DNA of 47,365 bases from Saccoglossus kowalevskii (lineage: Eukaryota; Hemichordata; Enteropneusta; Harrimaniidae), in assembly GCF_000003605.2 (NCBI RefSeq), contig NW_003131854.1:460824-508188 (forward strand). Direction: 5' to 3'. Position 1 is the stretch's first letter. Each line of letters opens with the position of its first letter. The position numbers were made by a program, and so were the translations under genes. Positions 13,651-26,100 of the stretch are shown here, in pieces. The notes beneath the pieces were generated by a model. That model made no database searches, had not been told where the DNA came from, and saw only the letters and a list, made by a program, of their open reading frames with translations.

Positions 13651-13950
13651 CTATTCTCATTCACAGAATCCGATACTTTTGGCAACATTTTCTTCATTAT
13701 TTACTATTGACTTTGATGACATTTATATCTTCAAGTTCTCTCATCCTATCAGTGTGTATTTCACCAACTCTGACTTTTGTAGTCTTATTCCAATACATAT
13801 ATATTTCTGATGATAGTTTCATCTTTCGAATTCAGTTGTTGTTTATGCTTCGCACGCTCCAGTGCTGTAGATTCTCGTTATAAAGACATTTACTAAATAC
13901 GCTCTGATTTGAGTGAACGATATGGACAAACGACGATTATAGTCTATTAG

Positions 13951-13974
13951 CCCAGTGTGGCGCCCACCACTGGG
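13951..13974. repeat. Short inverted repeat (hairpin)
   Basis: CCCAGTG ... CACTGGG separated by 10 bases that include TGG/CCA pairing. It may be a remnant of an inverted-repeat element. Confidence 0.5.
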
Positions 13975-16900
13975 TGGCGATCTACGCAACCTAAATTTAT
14001 TATTCAGTAAAATTAAGAGTTGATAGTTGCTTGAACACGTTTTAATTTGCTCTCTTGGTTTCACATCTTGAAATCAGAAGATGATCCGAAGGATGTTGTT
14101 TCAAGCATGCAGTCAGCAAGACAGTGGACGGCCGTAAATGTTAACGCGTTTATTGAAGAAAAAAGCACTCATATACTTTGAGTAATTTAAGTGTGGCTCT
14201 GGTAACTGTCGTCAACGAATTATATATAAATAACCGCTAAATCGGGCAAGAACTAGAACTAAATGATGTCGTAATTACAGCTCTTAACGAAAATAATCTT
14301 CAGTAAGCGTCTGTCGATACTTACTTATATTGCATCCATTCCCCGTTATAAGTAGGTCATCAAAGCTGTGGACGGCTGCAGTGGCAGGCGATGGGTGACT
14401 GTTCGTTCGTTCGTTGGAAAGCGTTCTCAACAAACAAGTGGGTTATTTTAAAAATTGAATGAATTTACTAAATTTATACATTAGAATCGATGTATGTTGC
14501 GCGAGTTGTAGGCTGTAGTCTCTATAATTCAAAGATGTAATAAGCTTTATCCTGACGTTCATGATTTACTTAACTTTGCTTTACAGATCTTGCGTAGGTG
14601 CCGTGCGTGTGAAATTGATTGATTATAGAGATATCTATAACTATAGAGACAAATGCAAATCTATCGCAAACACAAAATAAAATTAGGACTATGATAGAAT
14701 CCTTATTTAATGTCAGATGCAAATTGGGAGGTTAATTGGCAAATGTTTTGTGAATAAAAAAAAAGAATATTTGACAGGGAATAAATGTATGACTCGAAAT
14801 CTGTCGTTTGGCGATGGAGACATTGCATGTAGCTGCACAACAGTATTGGTAAACTATCATCAATGAATACAAATACAGATTTAATCAATCTACAGTAAAC
14901 GGACTTGACATGCAGTACGCGCTTGCATGTTAAATGACTTGCTATCGAATGTATCAAGCATACACTGTTACAAACTATCGACACATGTGAATATATACAA
15001 GAAGTATCGACTCTTTGGAGATTTGGTTCTAGTGTTTTGTAAGGTAGACTGAATGTATTCAAGTTGACGTTAGCTTTATGAGGTGAATCTCTCCATGGAA
15101 AATGTATGTGGAAATCTTGCCAAGCATGAAATCATACCCACATAAGTTTGTTTTTGTTTTTTAATTTGAGTGCATATCTTGAGTTTGGAAGTCTAGACAC
15201 ACCATGGGATTTATTTGTGTTCTTCACTGATTTGACTGTGTTGTGCAGTGTACTTGTCAGTTGTTTTATTTGTTCTTGTGAATTGTTGTGTAGGTTATTA
15301 CCAGTCGTTTGTTTTGTAATCTTGGACAATTTTCTTTATACGAGTTGTGTATGTTATTCCCATCTCTATTAGAAGTTGAACCAAAAGCGTTCTCACATGA
15401 ATGTAATAGTTATGCAGCAAACCAGAGATTGCATTCCTGTTTTTAAATAGCTCTTTATATCTTACATTTGAGATATTACGTCATTTATTGAGTATATATT
15501 GATTCATTTGGGTTAATGAGATGCATCTAATTGCACAGATAGTATGTATCACCGTGATTGATATGTACATACGTACGTGTATATATTCTAATTACTAGCT
15601 ATCGCAACTAGTGCCACGATAACAATAGTGCGGTTACCATAACAACAGTATTTATTTTCACCAACTCAAACAATTTTGTAACGTGCGTAATTACGAATGT
15701 AAGTGTATGCTGTTATATTACAACGACATCCAGCATTATGTGACATAGACAAGACTCAACAATTTTTTCACACAATAGAATGTTTATTGAATAGTGCCGT
15801 CTTTGTATGTACTACATTTTCCTACACATTTTCAGACAGACAAGTTTTAGCTTAGTCTATAATCGACATTTTAATTTGATTGTGTTTTGTGTCACTTTTG
15901 CCAAAACCAGTTGTTTATTACTCATACACGTGAGCGCGTGCACACGAGGCACAATTTCGAATTTCGAACCTCAACTTGTCAAAACAGTGATTGGTTTGAT
16001 TTATTTGAAAAACATCCCCCTAAACGTAAATATGTATATAAATATGAATATGAAATCACTCCAAATATTATATTCACATATGCCATAGGGCTCTACGATG
16101 TCCTGATTACGCGCTAACCATGCCAAGCACGTAGGCTGTCTCCTTGAGATTTCTTTGACAACCGTTGATTGGGAGTGTTTTTTTCCATGTCATCACAGTG
16201 TTGTTTAGTATGCACCGTTGACATTATGATTTGTAACACAGTTTTACATTGTTTTGTACGTGTTAAAATCCTTCTTATCTTTTTATCGTAGATTACTCGC
16301 ATCATTCAATGTGAAAGATGTATCAATCAACTTAGATTTGATCAATTAATTCCAAGATGCAGTTTCACACACCTCAGCACACAATTTGATGAAATTGTCC
16401 CAGGGATGCAGCTGTGCATAGTTAAATTATGTCAGAGTTAATTAGGAATGGACATTCAGTCGCCTTGCAGTAATTCGTCTAACATTGCTTCAAACATGTG
16501 GCTGGTTTTAAAATGATCTAAAACCTTATTTTTCAAGCTTACTTAATTTTGGTGTTGAAACGTTCAAACAAAAACCGCAGCATATTTACCAAATTATACT
16601 GACATACAGCAGGTTAACTTTGCGCTTTGATAAGTTTATTTTTTCCAACATGCACGCAAATGAATAATTGGAACTCTTAAGTGATTTTTTTAACGATATG
16701 TCTCACTGTCACCATCTCATTGAAAAGGGCCGTGAAGAGTGACCTTTTAAATAAATTACAAATTTGGGTAACATCGACTTACTTAAAAAGTCTTGGTTTG
16801 TCATCGTGACTGACATTGGCAGAAAAGTATACTTTACGGTACGTATATTTTACTTTCGTTGATTTATCTAAGTTATTGATTATTATTTGTGTGTGTTATT

Positions 16901-17138
16901 GCATTTATAATTTAACTAACATTTAATAAATAATTTTGATTCTGAAAAGGTTTCATTGTCATCATAGTATACTATGATTCGATTGTTCGCTAAGACATAA
17001 TAATTATAATGGCAGACTAAACCTACGTTAAGTATTGTCATATTGTATGTGATTTTATTACAAATATTTGCAGTTTTATAAAAGGTGTCCAGCGTATTCT
17101 TATAAATATATCTATTGAATATCAGAATACATGTTCTT

Positions 17139-17240
17139 GCTACGTCAACGTGGATATCAAACTATATGTGAGCACATATTGTCCGAGCCACCACAATCTG
17201 GACATGACAGGTACAAAAGTGAAACATTACTGAAAGCCGA
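17139..17240. repeat. Degenerate dispersed repeat, copy related to 19012-19120
   Basis: GCTACGTCAACGTGGATAT and ACATGACAGGTACAAAAGTGAAACATTACTG parallel GGTACATCAACATGAATAT and ACATGGCAGGTACATACGCGAAGCATTACTG in the same order. Both encode R-Y-x-x-E-x-L-L in one plus frame, so an old coding element (possibly a retroelement) is conceivable. Confidence 0.4.
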
Positions 17241-17612
17241 CTAAATTATACAGGATCAGACGTGAAGAGCAAGCGTATTCTGCATCGTCTGGCACAGAGA
17301 TTCTGCATGCCTGCTTTGGAATATGAGGAGTGATTGCCAATACGCAATTCAATGAAATGTTAAAAATAAAAATGATATGCTATTTTGCAAGCTAAATATT
17401 ACATGGATCATTCCTGTTCCAAGGGAATATAAACTCTTCAAAAGATGCTCAGATTTATGTATAATGTCATTCTCACGTTGCGAGGAATCCATGAAAAACA
17501 CGAGTTTATAACTATGATCCACTAGCATGATAATGATGATATGTTGGTAGTAATGTACATTACAATTTTAAAAAGGTTAATTTCGCTGAAATCTGCTTGA
17601 CTGGTATACATG

Positions 17613-17830
17613 TTATATTATATTATATTATATTATATTATATTATATTATATTATATTATATTATATTATATTATATTATATTATATTATATTATATTA
17701 TATTATATTATATTATATTATATTATATTATATTATATTATATTATATTATATTATATTATATTATATTATATTATATTATATTATATTATATTATATTA
17801 TATTATATTATATTATATTATATTATATTA
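17613..17830. repeat. Pentanucleotide microsatellite (TTATA)n, about 43 units
   Basis: 218 bp of apparently uninterrupted TTATA/TATTA repeat. The open frames it creates (repeated Tyr-Tyr-Ile-Ile-Leu) are by-products of the repeat. Confidence 0.98.
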
Positions 17831-19011
17831 GACAATAATAAACTGGTTTACCGTTCTAGAGTGTTGGAGTGCTTTAGTCATTAGTGCAGTCGGTGAACGT
17901 ATGAACTGTCTTAAATATTAAGTAACATTTTCAGCTAAAAACAGTGTGATAATTCAATAACATGACCTTGTGGAATAATATTGTTTATAGGTCAGTTATT
18001 TGAATCCTAAAATATGACAAATAATGTTACTCTCATTAACCATGAAAAAGTGTTATGCTATTAGCTTGTTTGAAAAATTAATTATTTAAAGTAACATTTG
18101 TATAGTCATTGTTTTTGTTACGTATTAATTAATTGTATGGTTGTCAAATTGATGATTTATGATATACCATGGAATATTATTTTTCAATTTACACGCTACA
18201 CTGAATAACACTGTTATAATTAATTATCGCCGATGAATACATCGCCCATTGATACATTATCTATATTTTACATGTACATAACATTGGACTAACATTTATT
18301 TGTATTGTTTCCCAATTTTAACCTATGATATTCATTTCTGTTTTAAAAACAACTTGTGACAACTAGTAATAGTTGAAGTGTTTAACTTTATGTAGTTAAT
18401 TGGGCCACTGGGGTATTTTGACATCTGGACAATCTAATATTTCTTGTTTTTAAGATATGGAATGTCGATATCTTAATTTTATTATATTTAATTCCTTACT
18501 CTTGCGATTTGGAATATCGCAACTCTTGCTTTCGGGATATGGAATATTACTTTTGAATATTGAATATAAGCAATACAAGACAAGGCCGAACAATAATTAT
18601 GGGTGAGAACAGATAATCAGCTGGTGGGAAACAATATGTGTTGTCAGTAGTACATGTTCACTCAGTTGGAAACAGCGATTCCTTGGTGTATGCCTGGATA
18701 TGCACATATTTTGCTTGGAATTTGAATTTAAATTACTGTTTTTCATTGAGAGTTTCGTCACACATATTTTAATTCACAACATATATGTTCAACACCATTA
18801 ACAATTCAATTGTAAAGCAAATACGATTTATTAATATTATTTAAAATTTCATCAGAATTTCAACTATTCTTTAAACATACCTGTGCCTTAGATATTGTTG
18901 AACAGATATTTGCACAGGGTTGAAGTACACATGAGTAATCATACATGATTGAATTTACAGTTTCAGCATTTTGTGGAGAATATATCAATCAATATCAGAT
19001 TACAGACTCGT

Positions 19012-19145
19012 GGTACATCAACATGAATATGTTCCATGTGACATTTACTACCAACCTACTTTTGAGTTCACAGTGTCTGAGAAAACACTATCTGTACATG
19101 GCAGGTACATACGCGAAGCATTACTGGAAGTGGGCTATATTGTAA
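19012..19145. repeat. Degenerate dispersed repeat, second copy
   Basis: Partner of 17139-17240. In the plus frame it reads ...EKTLSVHGRYIREALLEVG... before a stop; unrecognised. Confidence 0.4.
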
Positions 19146-21658
19146 AAGGTTAAACGCGGTGAACAAAGCCTTCGGCAATAATAGTGTGTACCGTATACCA
19201 ACCAGGGTCCTGTAGTATTATAAACTGCCTGCCAGCGCATACAAGGGAGAGGTTGCCAGCACGTAATTTCTTAACGTAGTCAACGTAGTATTTGTCAATT
19301 ACATCCAACGTTGCCCAAATTAACCAAAATCTAACACAATCATGCAAGGGGATTAACAACGACATTACGCTTTACAGTGGATACTCGGACCACTGTATAA
19401 TGTCAGTTACAATTATGCAACCGAGAAATCACTGAAAAGCATGCATTGGAAAGTATCTGATCTAACCACGATACCAGAGGCGATTGTATGACATGTTCCA
19501 GCGTCAACGAGAGTATTGACATAATGTTAGTATATGGTGTATACATTCACTTCATTTATGGGTATATATGTTACGACCTATATTAAACAAACATATCTTG
19601 CTTAGCGTTGAATTGAATTATTAGTGCATACATATACCCTGTTTATTGATGACTTTTTCAGGAAAAAAGGCCGAAGTTTCAAGTTGGCATAACAGGCATG
19701 TGAAGCGTTATTCGTTGGTAATATAATTACAGTCTCACAGACACACGTGCACAACATGTAACTTCGGATTTAAACTCACAATCACGTACACACTACTTAC
19801 TACGCCACACTGATTCTCCTGAAAAGAACAATTTGAAATAGCGTGCAGTGAGCACCGCCTCACATTATCAACCAAATAAGCCGACAAAATACAGAATCAA
19901 GACTGGTTTCAGGGAGACTACCATTCAAGTATGTAGACATAAACGCATGCAACAAACCTGATAGTTTCTTGTGCACAAGTTATTTTATGTTGGTATTTTT
20001 ATCTTCTACGATATGTGACCTGTGTCGCTGTGAGTAAATGTGACATCACGTATTTGTGCACATGTAATCACATAATTATACATACATGGCAACCTCTTGA
20101 TATATTTCATGTCGTTTAATTCACGATTAATATTTTAATTACGTTTAGAGAAAACTTAAAATCTACAGATACCGATGATCCGATGATCGGAAATTAAAAT
20201 GCCACTGAGCATTTTCAAGGTTTGTCACCGAATACTTATAATCCATTATGTATGAATTCCTTGAACTTGTGATCAACTTAGGAAATGGGTCAAGTGCAAT
20301 GAAGTATCCCTGCATGTCAGATAAGATCAATTTTGACGTTAGTCAGTTGGCAAGCAGGCTATCATCACTGATTGCATTGTACGAAAATAGTAACGACATT
20401 GAATGCGCTCTATTGCGGTGAAATAATTGCACGTGTACAGGTAGCTGCCCGCAATAGTTGACAATGGGGGTAATGATGGCAATTTATGTGCAACGTGTTG
20501 ATTGTAGAATAGTTTTATTGAACTGGAAAAGTTTATAAAAAATAACGTCGTATAATAACAACGATCTTTCGGAGACAATGTTCTTGGATGCGTCGCGTAC
20601 CACCGTATACGTGTTGTTACGTAATGGTTTAGCATGGCTTATAGTATTGTACGAGTGTTCGCGTTAGTCGGAGAGGAAACGAGATGCACAGCTTTGCATG
20701 GATATGTTATTTGCGAAGATGTCATATCCATTGACAGAACACGACCCAGGCATCATTACGTAACCGTGGGCAGCGTTACGTCAAGTATAGTTTAGAATTT
20801 CACAATATAAGATGAAAACCATGTCGTGCTGCAGGGCGCGTATCGTATGTACATGTCTAACTAATAACATACTATGACATGCCAGCACTTTCGCTAATTT
20901 AAAACTGTGTGTTTGCCGAAATATCATGATTGCATTTATATTCACCAATGCAATGATCAACAATACCCACTTTCTTTTTGAAAAAAAAAGTCAGATTTTA
21001 TGTTAAATTTAAAATTTTAACGATACAAGTCATTAGAATAGAACGAAATATGTTCTTGTGGCTTAGCGAAGAAACAGTTACAGACCTTACAGAAAGACAC
21101 ACTCTTCAGTAGATAGCTGAAAAATATCACGTGATATATTGACTCTTACAGTACATCAGTTCATTCCTCGCTAATGGCGTGAGCTTAGACCCTAGGCAAT
21201 ACGATGGGGGAACAGCAACACACAAATTACTTTATCTGTAATTATATGAATGATCTCGCAAGTGACACTGGAATGACCAGAAATGCTTTACAGGGAAGAA
21301 GAGAAACAAATGTAACCGCACTCGTTGACAATTGAGAATTTCATAGTAAAACACATTTTAGTTAGGGTGTCTGAATCCTTGGATAAAATAAGAGTGAACA
21401 CGTGAGTTACCTTAATCTTCAATTCAAGCTTCTCGGAATTATAAACTGATTTACTCAGAGGGTGTTCACCTGGCCAGATAAAAATAGATGAAGACTTCCC
21501 GAAGCTTGATGCATAGGTAGATCAATGCGTCGAACTAGGTAGATGATTGATTCATTTCCCTGGATGTGAATTTCACATGAGAGTTAGTTTTTTGGATGTA
21601 TATTACAACAAATAGCGGCAGTAAAACAATCTGTTAGAATGCATCGTATTTCTACTCT

Positions 21659-21672
21659 GTAGCCATGGCAAC
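21659..21672. promoter_or_regulatory. RFX X-box-like motif
   Basis: GTAGCCATGGCAAC fits the X-box consensus GTNRCC-N(0-3)-RGYAAC. Function is unproven; no adjacent gene is identified. Confidence 0.3.
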
Positions 21673-22035
21673 AATTACAATAACTTAAACAGTGTCATCA
21701 CTCTGTTATTCGAGATAATAGACACTATTGGTAGCGCAATGATCAGTGTGAATTTGATATGAAGTGTGTTAATTTGCATAATCACAAATTTAGGATAAGT
21801 TTTAATTTTATGGAAGAAATCACATACAATTTCTAAGCCACGCTTTTAACAAGGTCTGTGTGGTTTTTCTCGTAAAAGATTTTATAAGAAAAAGATTTCA
21901 TATGGATTTCTTATATTAAAGATTTATAACCGAGAAAACATTTAGTATGATTTGAAACTAAAACTTGTCCTTATTTCATGAACTTATGTTAACGTATGGA
22001 AAAGTTTGTTATCTGATTAAATATGAGTCATTTTA

Positions 22036-22056
22036 TAATATATATATATATATATG
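22036..22056. repeat. (TA)n microsatellite
   Basis: Short pure TA run. Similar short runs occur at about 3713-3724, 31958-31971 and 32931-32951. Confidence 0.85.
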
Positions 22057-22319
22057 ATTTGTCAAATATGTTTTTTCATAGATTACCCTAATGAAAATAA
22101 ATAACCGAGATTTATGTACTTGAAACTTGCATTTAAATTGCCATAGCATAATTTATAGCAAAATTACAGGTACGTTAATGAAACAATCGAGATAACAATC
22201 GGGTGTAATATAAGATGAATATGATATCAGTTAATGATGTAGTTCCGCAGTTATACTGAATGTCTATCATATTTTAGACTTGCATAACAAAGAAATGATA
22301 GCGTATTTAATGTTTCCAT

Positions 22320-22530
22320 TGATTTTAGTTGTTGCCGTGGCAACATAAGTAACATAATATGTTTCTAGGTGAACGATTGTTTGATCGTTAAACCAAAATG
22401 TTATGGTGGAAACGGGTGTAATTACTATACGGAAGCCCTAGAAATGAATGGTAATAATTTTCTGGCAGATCAACCAAATTAGAAGCGTTCCTGATTTGAT
22501 TTGATGGCTGAACATTTTTATTTTAATTAT
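22320..22530. repeat. Local duplication, copy A
   Basis: Shares with 23088-23300, in the same order, GTTG(C)TGCC(R)TGG(Y)AACAT, TCTAGGTGAACGAYTGTTTGAT, GTTAAA, GGTGGAAACG/AGTGGAAGCG, and AAATTAGAARCGTTYCTG. Non-coding. About 770 bp separate the copies. Confidence 0.7.
22331..22344. promoter_or_regulatory. RFX X-box-like motif in duplication copy A
   Basis: GTTGCCGTGGCAAC fits the X-box consensus on both half-sites and is nearly a perfect palindrome. The matching position in copy B (23110-23123, GCTGCCATGGTAAC) keeps all but one consensus base. Confidence 0.35.
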
Positions 22531-23087
22531 ATTATTAAATTAATTCGATGCCACCAATTGTTCTATAGTTACATATCATTAAAAAACGCGGAAGTATGTT
22601 GTAACATCATGTCTATTATTTCTTGTTGGTGCAATATTTTCTGTGCGCGATGATTTCAGTTTATAATTTCAGCTAACATTCCACCGCACATTTACATAAC
22701 CAGGTTGTTTCACATAACAAAAGGTCTTGTAAATTAGTTTACAGAGAAACATACAAAAATTCGATATCCTATTTCAAAGATTTGAATCAAAATCAGCGAG
22801 AAACGACAAATCACGTGAAAAGATGTTGTTTTTTGAAATACATCTGTCACTGTGACAATGTGTCACACGCAACGTAATATTACCGTAATTGGTATAGTAC
22901 AGGTGTGATGATGATGTGACATTGCAGATTTCAATGTGGCCATAAAAACATTACATTTTTCATAGTTTATGCGTATGCAGTTTAACGAATTATTATATTT
23001 AATATTTAAAAACGTGATACCTTATTTGTGCTGCATATTCTGCTACCAAGATTATATTTAGGCTTATAGTCCATGAATAGTGTGTTT

Positions 23088-23300
23088 ATTGTTTCTAGGA
23101 GTTGTGTTTGCTGCCATGGTAACATCGTTCTAGGTGAACGACTGTTTGATTGTTAAATTAAATGTCTATAGTGGAAGCGTGGATATTTACAAAATATTTG
23201 GGTTTCACTGAAGTGAATGTTATTGATTTTTGGACGGATAAAACAAATTAGAAACGTTTCTGTTTCTAACTTGAGGATGGATAATTTGCACCTTCAAGAA
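23088..23300. repeat. Local duplication, copy B
   Basis: Direct-orientation relative of 22320-22530 with substitutions and small indels. Its right end is followed by a 14-base T run and TTTCAG. Confidence 0.7.
23110..23123. promoter_or_regulatory. RFX X-box-like motif in duplication copy B
   Basis: GCTGCCATGGTAAC, one mismatch in the first half-site. Third such motif within 1.5 kb. Confidence 0.25.
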
Positions 23301-23328
23301 TTTTTTTTTTTTATTTCAGTTAGTTTAT

Positions 23329-23596
23329 CATTATTCGATTCAATTTTGAGAGCATCAATCATGGCGCGTGAAGACCATCACGCAAATGGTAGTTTCAATT
23401 TCCAGTCACACAGCTGGTTATCTCAAATACAACAGTCACGATTGCGTTCACGGACGCCGTCAGCTATTTCCGTTGATTCTTAGACCCAATTTCTTCCGCA
23501 ATGACCTTCAGCAGAAACAAAATAACTTTTCCATTAACGTTTTCCCGGGTACGTTTACGTCTATCGCTGTGATAGAAAACAATATTGACATCATGC
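23329..23596 (+). other. Candidate exon after a strong acceptor, frame uncertain
   Basis: A 14-base T run plus ATTTCAG gives a good acceptor near 23320-23328, and ATGC|GTGAGT at about 23597 is a near-ideal donor. Two frames are open for part of the interval: MAREDHHANGSFNF... (23361-23483, ends at TAG) and a second that stays open through the donor. No domain is recognised in either. Confidence 0.15.
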
Positions 23597-24577
23597 GTGA
23601 GTGTATGCATCTGAAAGCTATGTTCCCTATAACTTATTCACGTAGAAAGTTATAGTACTTAATATATAGAGATGATGTTGACGAGCAGAAAATAAACAAA
23701 TAACATAAGTATCATTACAATAAAAATACGTTATTGCATATACTTACCTCGTCAAATATAATAATTTTGATGCAATAATAGATTTAGACAAAAACTGGAA
23801 ATATATTCAGAAGCCTTCGATGTGTCTGGGTTAATACGAAATGTGTACAGTTGGATTTATATTCATAATATAGTCTATGGAAACATTTAACGTACCATCG
23901 GTGAAAAGTGTTGTAGTGCAAGATTAGTGTAATAATAAATTTGGAGAGAACTGAAAGTTCGTTTTGTTGTTAAAGTATTTTCATATTCAATGTTGAAGTG
24001 ATTTTATCTTTAAAATTAAAATGTATTTGTTTTCTTGCATAATAATTTGTAATTATTGTATTTTATTTTCATCAATATCGTTTGAGATTTTAAACCTGAA
24101 ATTATTTAAGTATATTATACATGATCTTACCTATATAGGGCAATTTGGTTGAGTCCATGTAATGTAGGGCTGGGTGTCAACTCATAAACTGGTGACCATA
24201 TATTTGAAAACGGTAAAACAATTTAATACTTAATACCCTGTATGAACAACAATCAATATTTCATATGTATATTGGCATTACGTATTATAAACCAATCGGA
24301 GAGATTATGGCGATTACCAAATATAAACTACACAATCAATGGTATAAGTCATAATTTACATGTTTTACGAACAGGCCAATTAAATAACTTTTAGCCAATA
24401 ACAATGCCTATCATCTCAGTAACACTAGAGATGGCTATAGCACTCTGAAAAATAATTTAATTTGTGTTTTCGATGTATTCTTGTCAAGATAATAAGACTG
24501 GTGTGCTGTGTGAGTAGTTTATACCTATTAGAACTGATTTTTATAGATGCTATATAGGTAATAAACGTACGCTTCCT

Positions 24578-24827
24578 ATAAATCGCGCCCTCTTGTGGTG
24601 AAACGCTTCTGTGGCGTCAAAATGACGTAAATCGATGACGTCAAAGTCATTCAAATCGACCACAATGTTTGAATGTGTAGTCGTTCGTGGTCTAGAATAT
24701 AATCAATTATCTCCGAGACATAATCTTCATAGATTAACGACTATAGATCAAATTGATATTGCCAAACAGCTTTCGTGTCACCCAACTACGTCATAGATGC
24801 AATTTGTCACAAGAGGGCGCAATTTAT
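24578..24827. mobile_element. 250-bp inverted-repeat element (MITE)
   Basis: ATAAATCGCGCCCTCTTGTG at the left and CACAAGAGGGCGCAATTTAT at the right form a 20-bp terminal inverted repeat with one mismatch. Interior: several TGACGT/ACGTCA words, no ORF. The target duplication is unclear because the ends run into AT-rich flanks. Confidence 0.75.
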
Positions 24828-25679
24828 TGAAAAAGATGTATTCTATTACTCCGCATTACTGCGTGTGTGTTTTCTGATAGTTAATCAAGCATTTTAATTT
24901 TAATTGGCCATCAAAGGATTTAGGGATTTTATTGTAAAATTTCTTTGGAAATTAAGAATTGTTAATTGTGTGAACTACAAATTAAATTACTAATGGTTGC
25001 ATGCATCTAGTGCCAGAATGGAGACAGCTATCAATCCATTCATTGCGGTTATTATTGTCATTTTACATAAGATGTATTATACGTTTGTTGCAATTAAGCG
25101 GCGTGAAATGAGCCTGTAATTTATTATTATATTATGAATGTGCACAGGTTTTTACAAATTGAATAGTTGACATTTCATTTTGATGTATTGCAGTGTTTTT
25201 TGTAATATTAAAGAGGTTTTGTGGCATGGTTAAAAAAATATGAGTATGTTATCATAATAGGAACAATAAAGTATGAGTTAATGTAAACTATAAACGTTGA
25301 TTTGACAGGAAAAGTAACAGTATTTATATGACGAAATAGCGCGTATTGCAAGGTAAATAATCATGCTGTCTAGATTTGTCTAGATACACAATTTATTGAC
25401 AATTCGAAGCGCAAACGCAAAAGCGTTTTCGTCTTTCCATCGAACGAATATTGCAGCTAGGTTTACTGTTTATTTTGCCACAAATCATATCATGTTGTTT
25501 TTATAAAGATGCATTTTTAACAAGACGATTTAAAAAAAAACTCTAAGTTAAACCTCAATGACTCTACAAAACACATCACAGACTACACTTGTAAGAAAGA
25601 AAACGTTGATGAAGTGAGGTCTTCGAAGTTGATATTCCACAACAAGAGTGGTCTGATGCGGCAATTAGCTGATTCTGCA

Positions 25680-26100
25680 CGGTGTGTATAATAGTTATAT
25701 ACGAATGATACTAAACAGTCAACGCGCACATCCCGGAAATCACTGATTGCGAGTCACCAAGAATTTAATGACGTACGATACGTGGACACGATGGTCTCCT
25801 GAGTCGGTGATTATTGAGAACCATGTCATGTCATAACGGTCTCAATTATGGCGATTAGAGGTACATTCATTACATGCACGGGGCGCACATGTAATTAGCC
25901 GGACATTAAATACAATCACCACGTGAGTTCGCCTAATAAGCTCTGCGATCCCGTGATACAGGCCAGCATTAATTGCGATATTTTGATCCATTGGTTAGTT
26001 CATTTCCCGAATAAGTTGCCGATATTGCGATGACTGATTACTCTTAGTAACCACTCGTCGTGAATAATTACATTTAGAAACATTAATAAGACGATATATC
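25680..26100. other. Non-coding block of higher complexity, possible enhancer
   Basis: Stands out from the AT-rich surroundings by fewer homopolymers and clustered factor-like words: ATTAATTG, TAATTA, CACGTG (25920), TGACGTAC, GTAATTAG. No open frame of interest. Possible conserved non-coding element; not proven. Confidence 0.2.

Larger units (their letters stand above)
12181..17612. other. No gene recognised apart from MITE copy 1 and a hairpin
   Basis: TTA/TTG-rich low-complexity stretches near 12480-12520 and 12970-13050 generate hydrophobic spurious frames. Nothing else could be supported. Confidence 0.6.
17831..22319. other. No gene recognised
   Basis: Contains three degenerate copies of GATATGGAATATCG/ACTCTTGC-like words near 18450-18555, the repeat at 19012 and an X-box-like motif at 21659. 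No supported coding sequence. Confidence 0.55.

Noticed and set aside
13397-13660. 87-codon minus frame (and a similar one at 34474-34737)
   Set aside because: Both lie mostly inside copies of the same MITE, which explains their similarity to each other.
17597-17884. 95-codon open frame of Tyr-Tyr-Ile-Ile-Leu repeats
   Set aside because: It is the translation of the TTATA microsatellite.
19150-19420. Possible retroelement endonuclease end (a plus frame reads GYSDHC near 19380)
   Set aside because: The SDH-like word is isolated and the surrounding frame does not match endonuclease motifs well enough.
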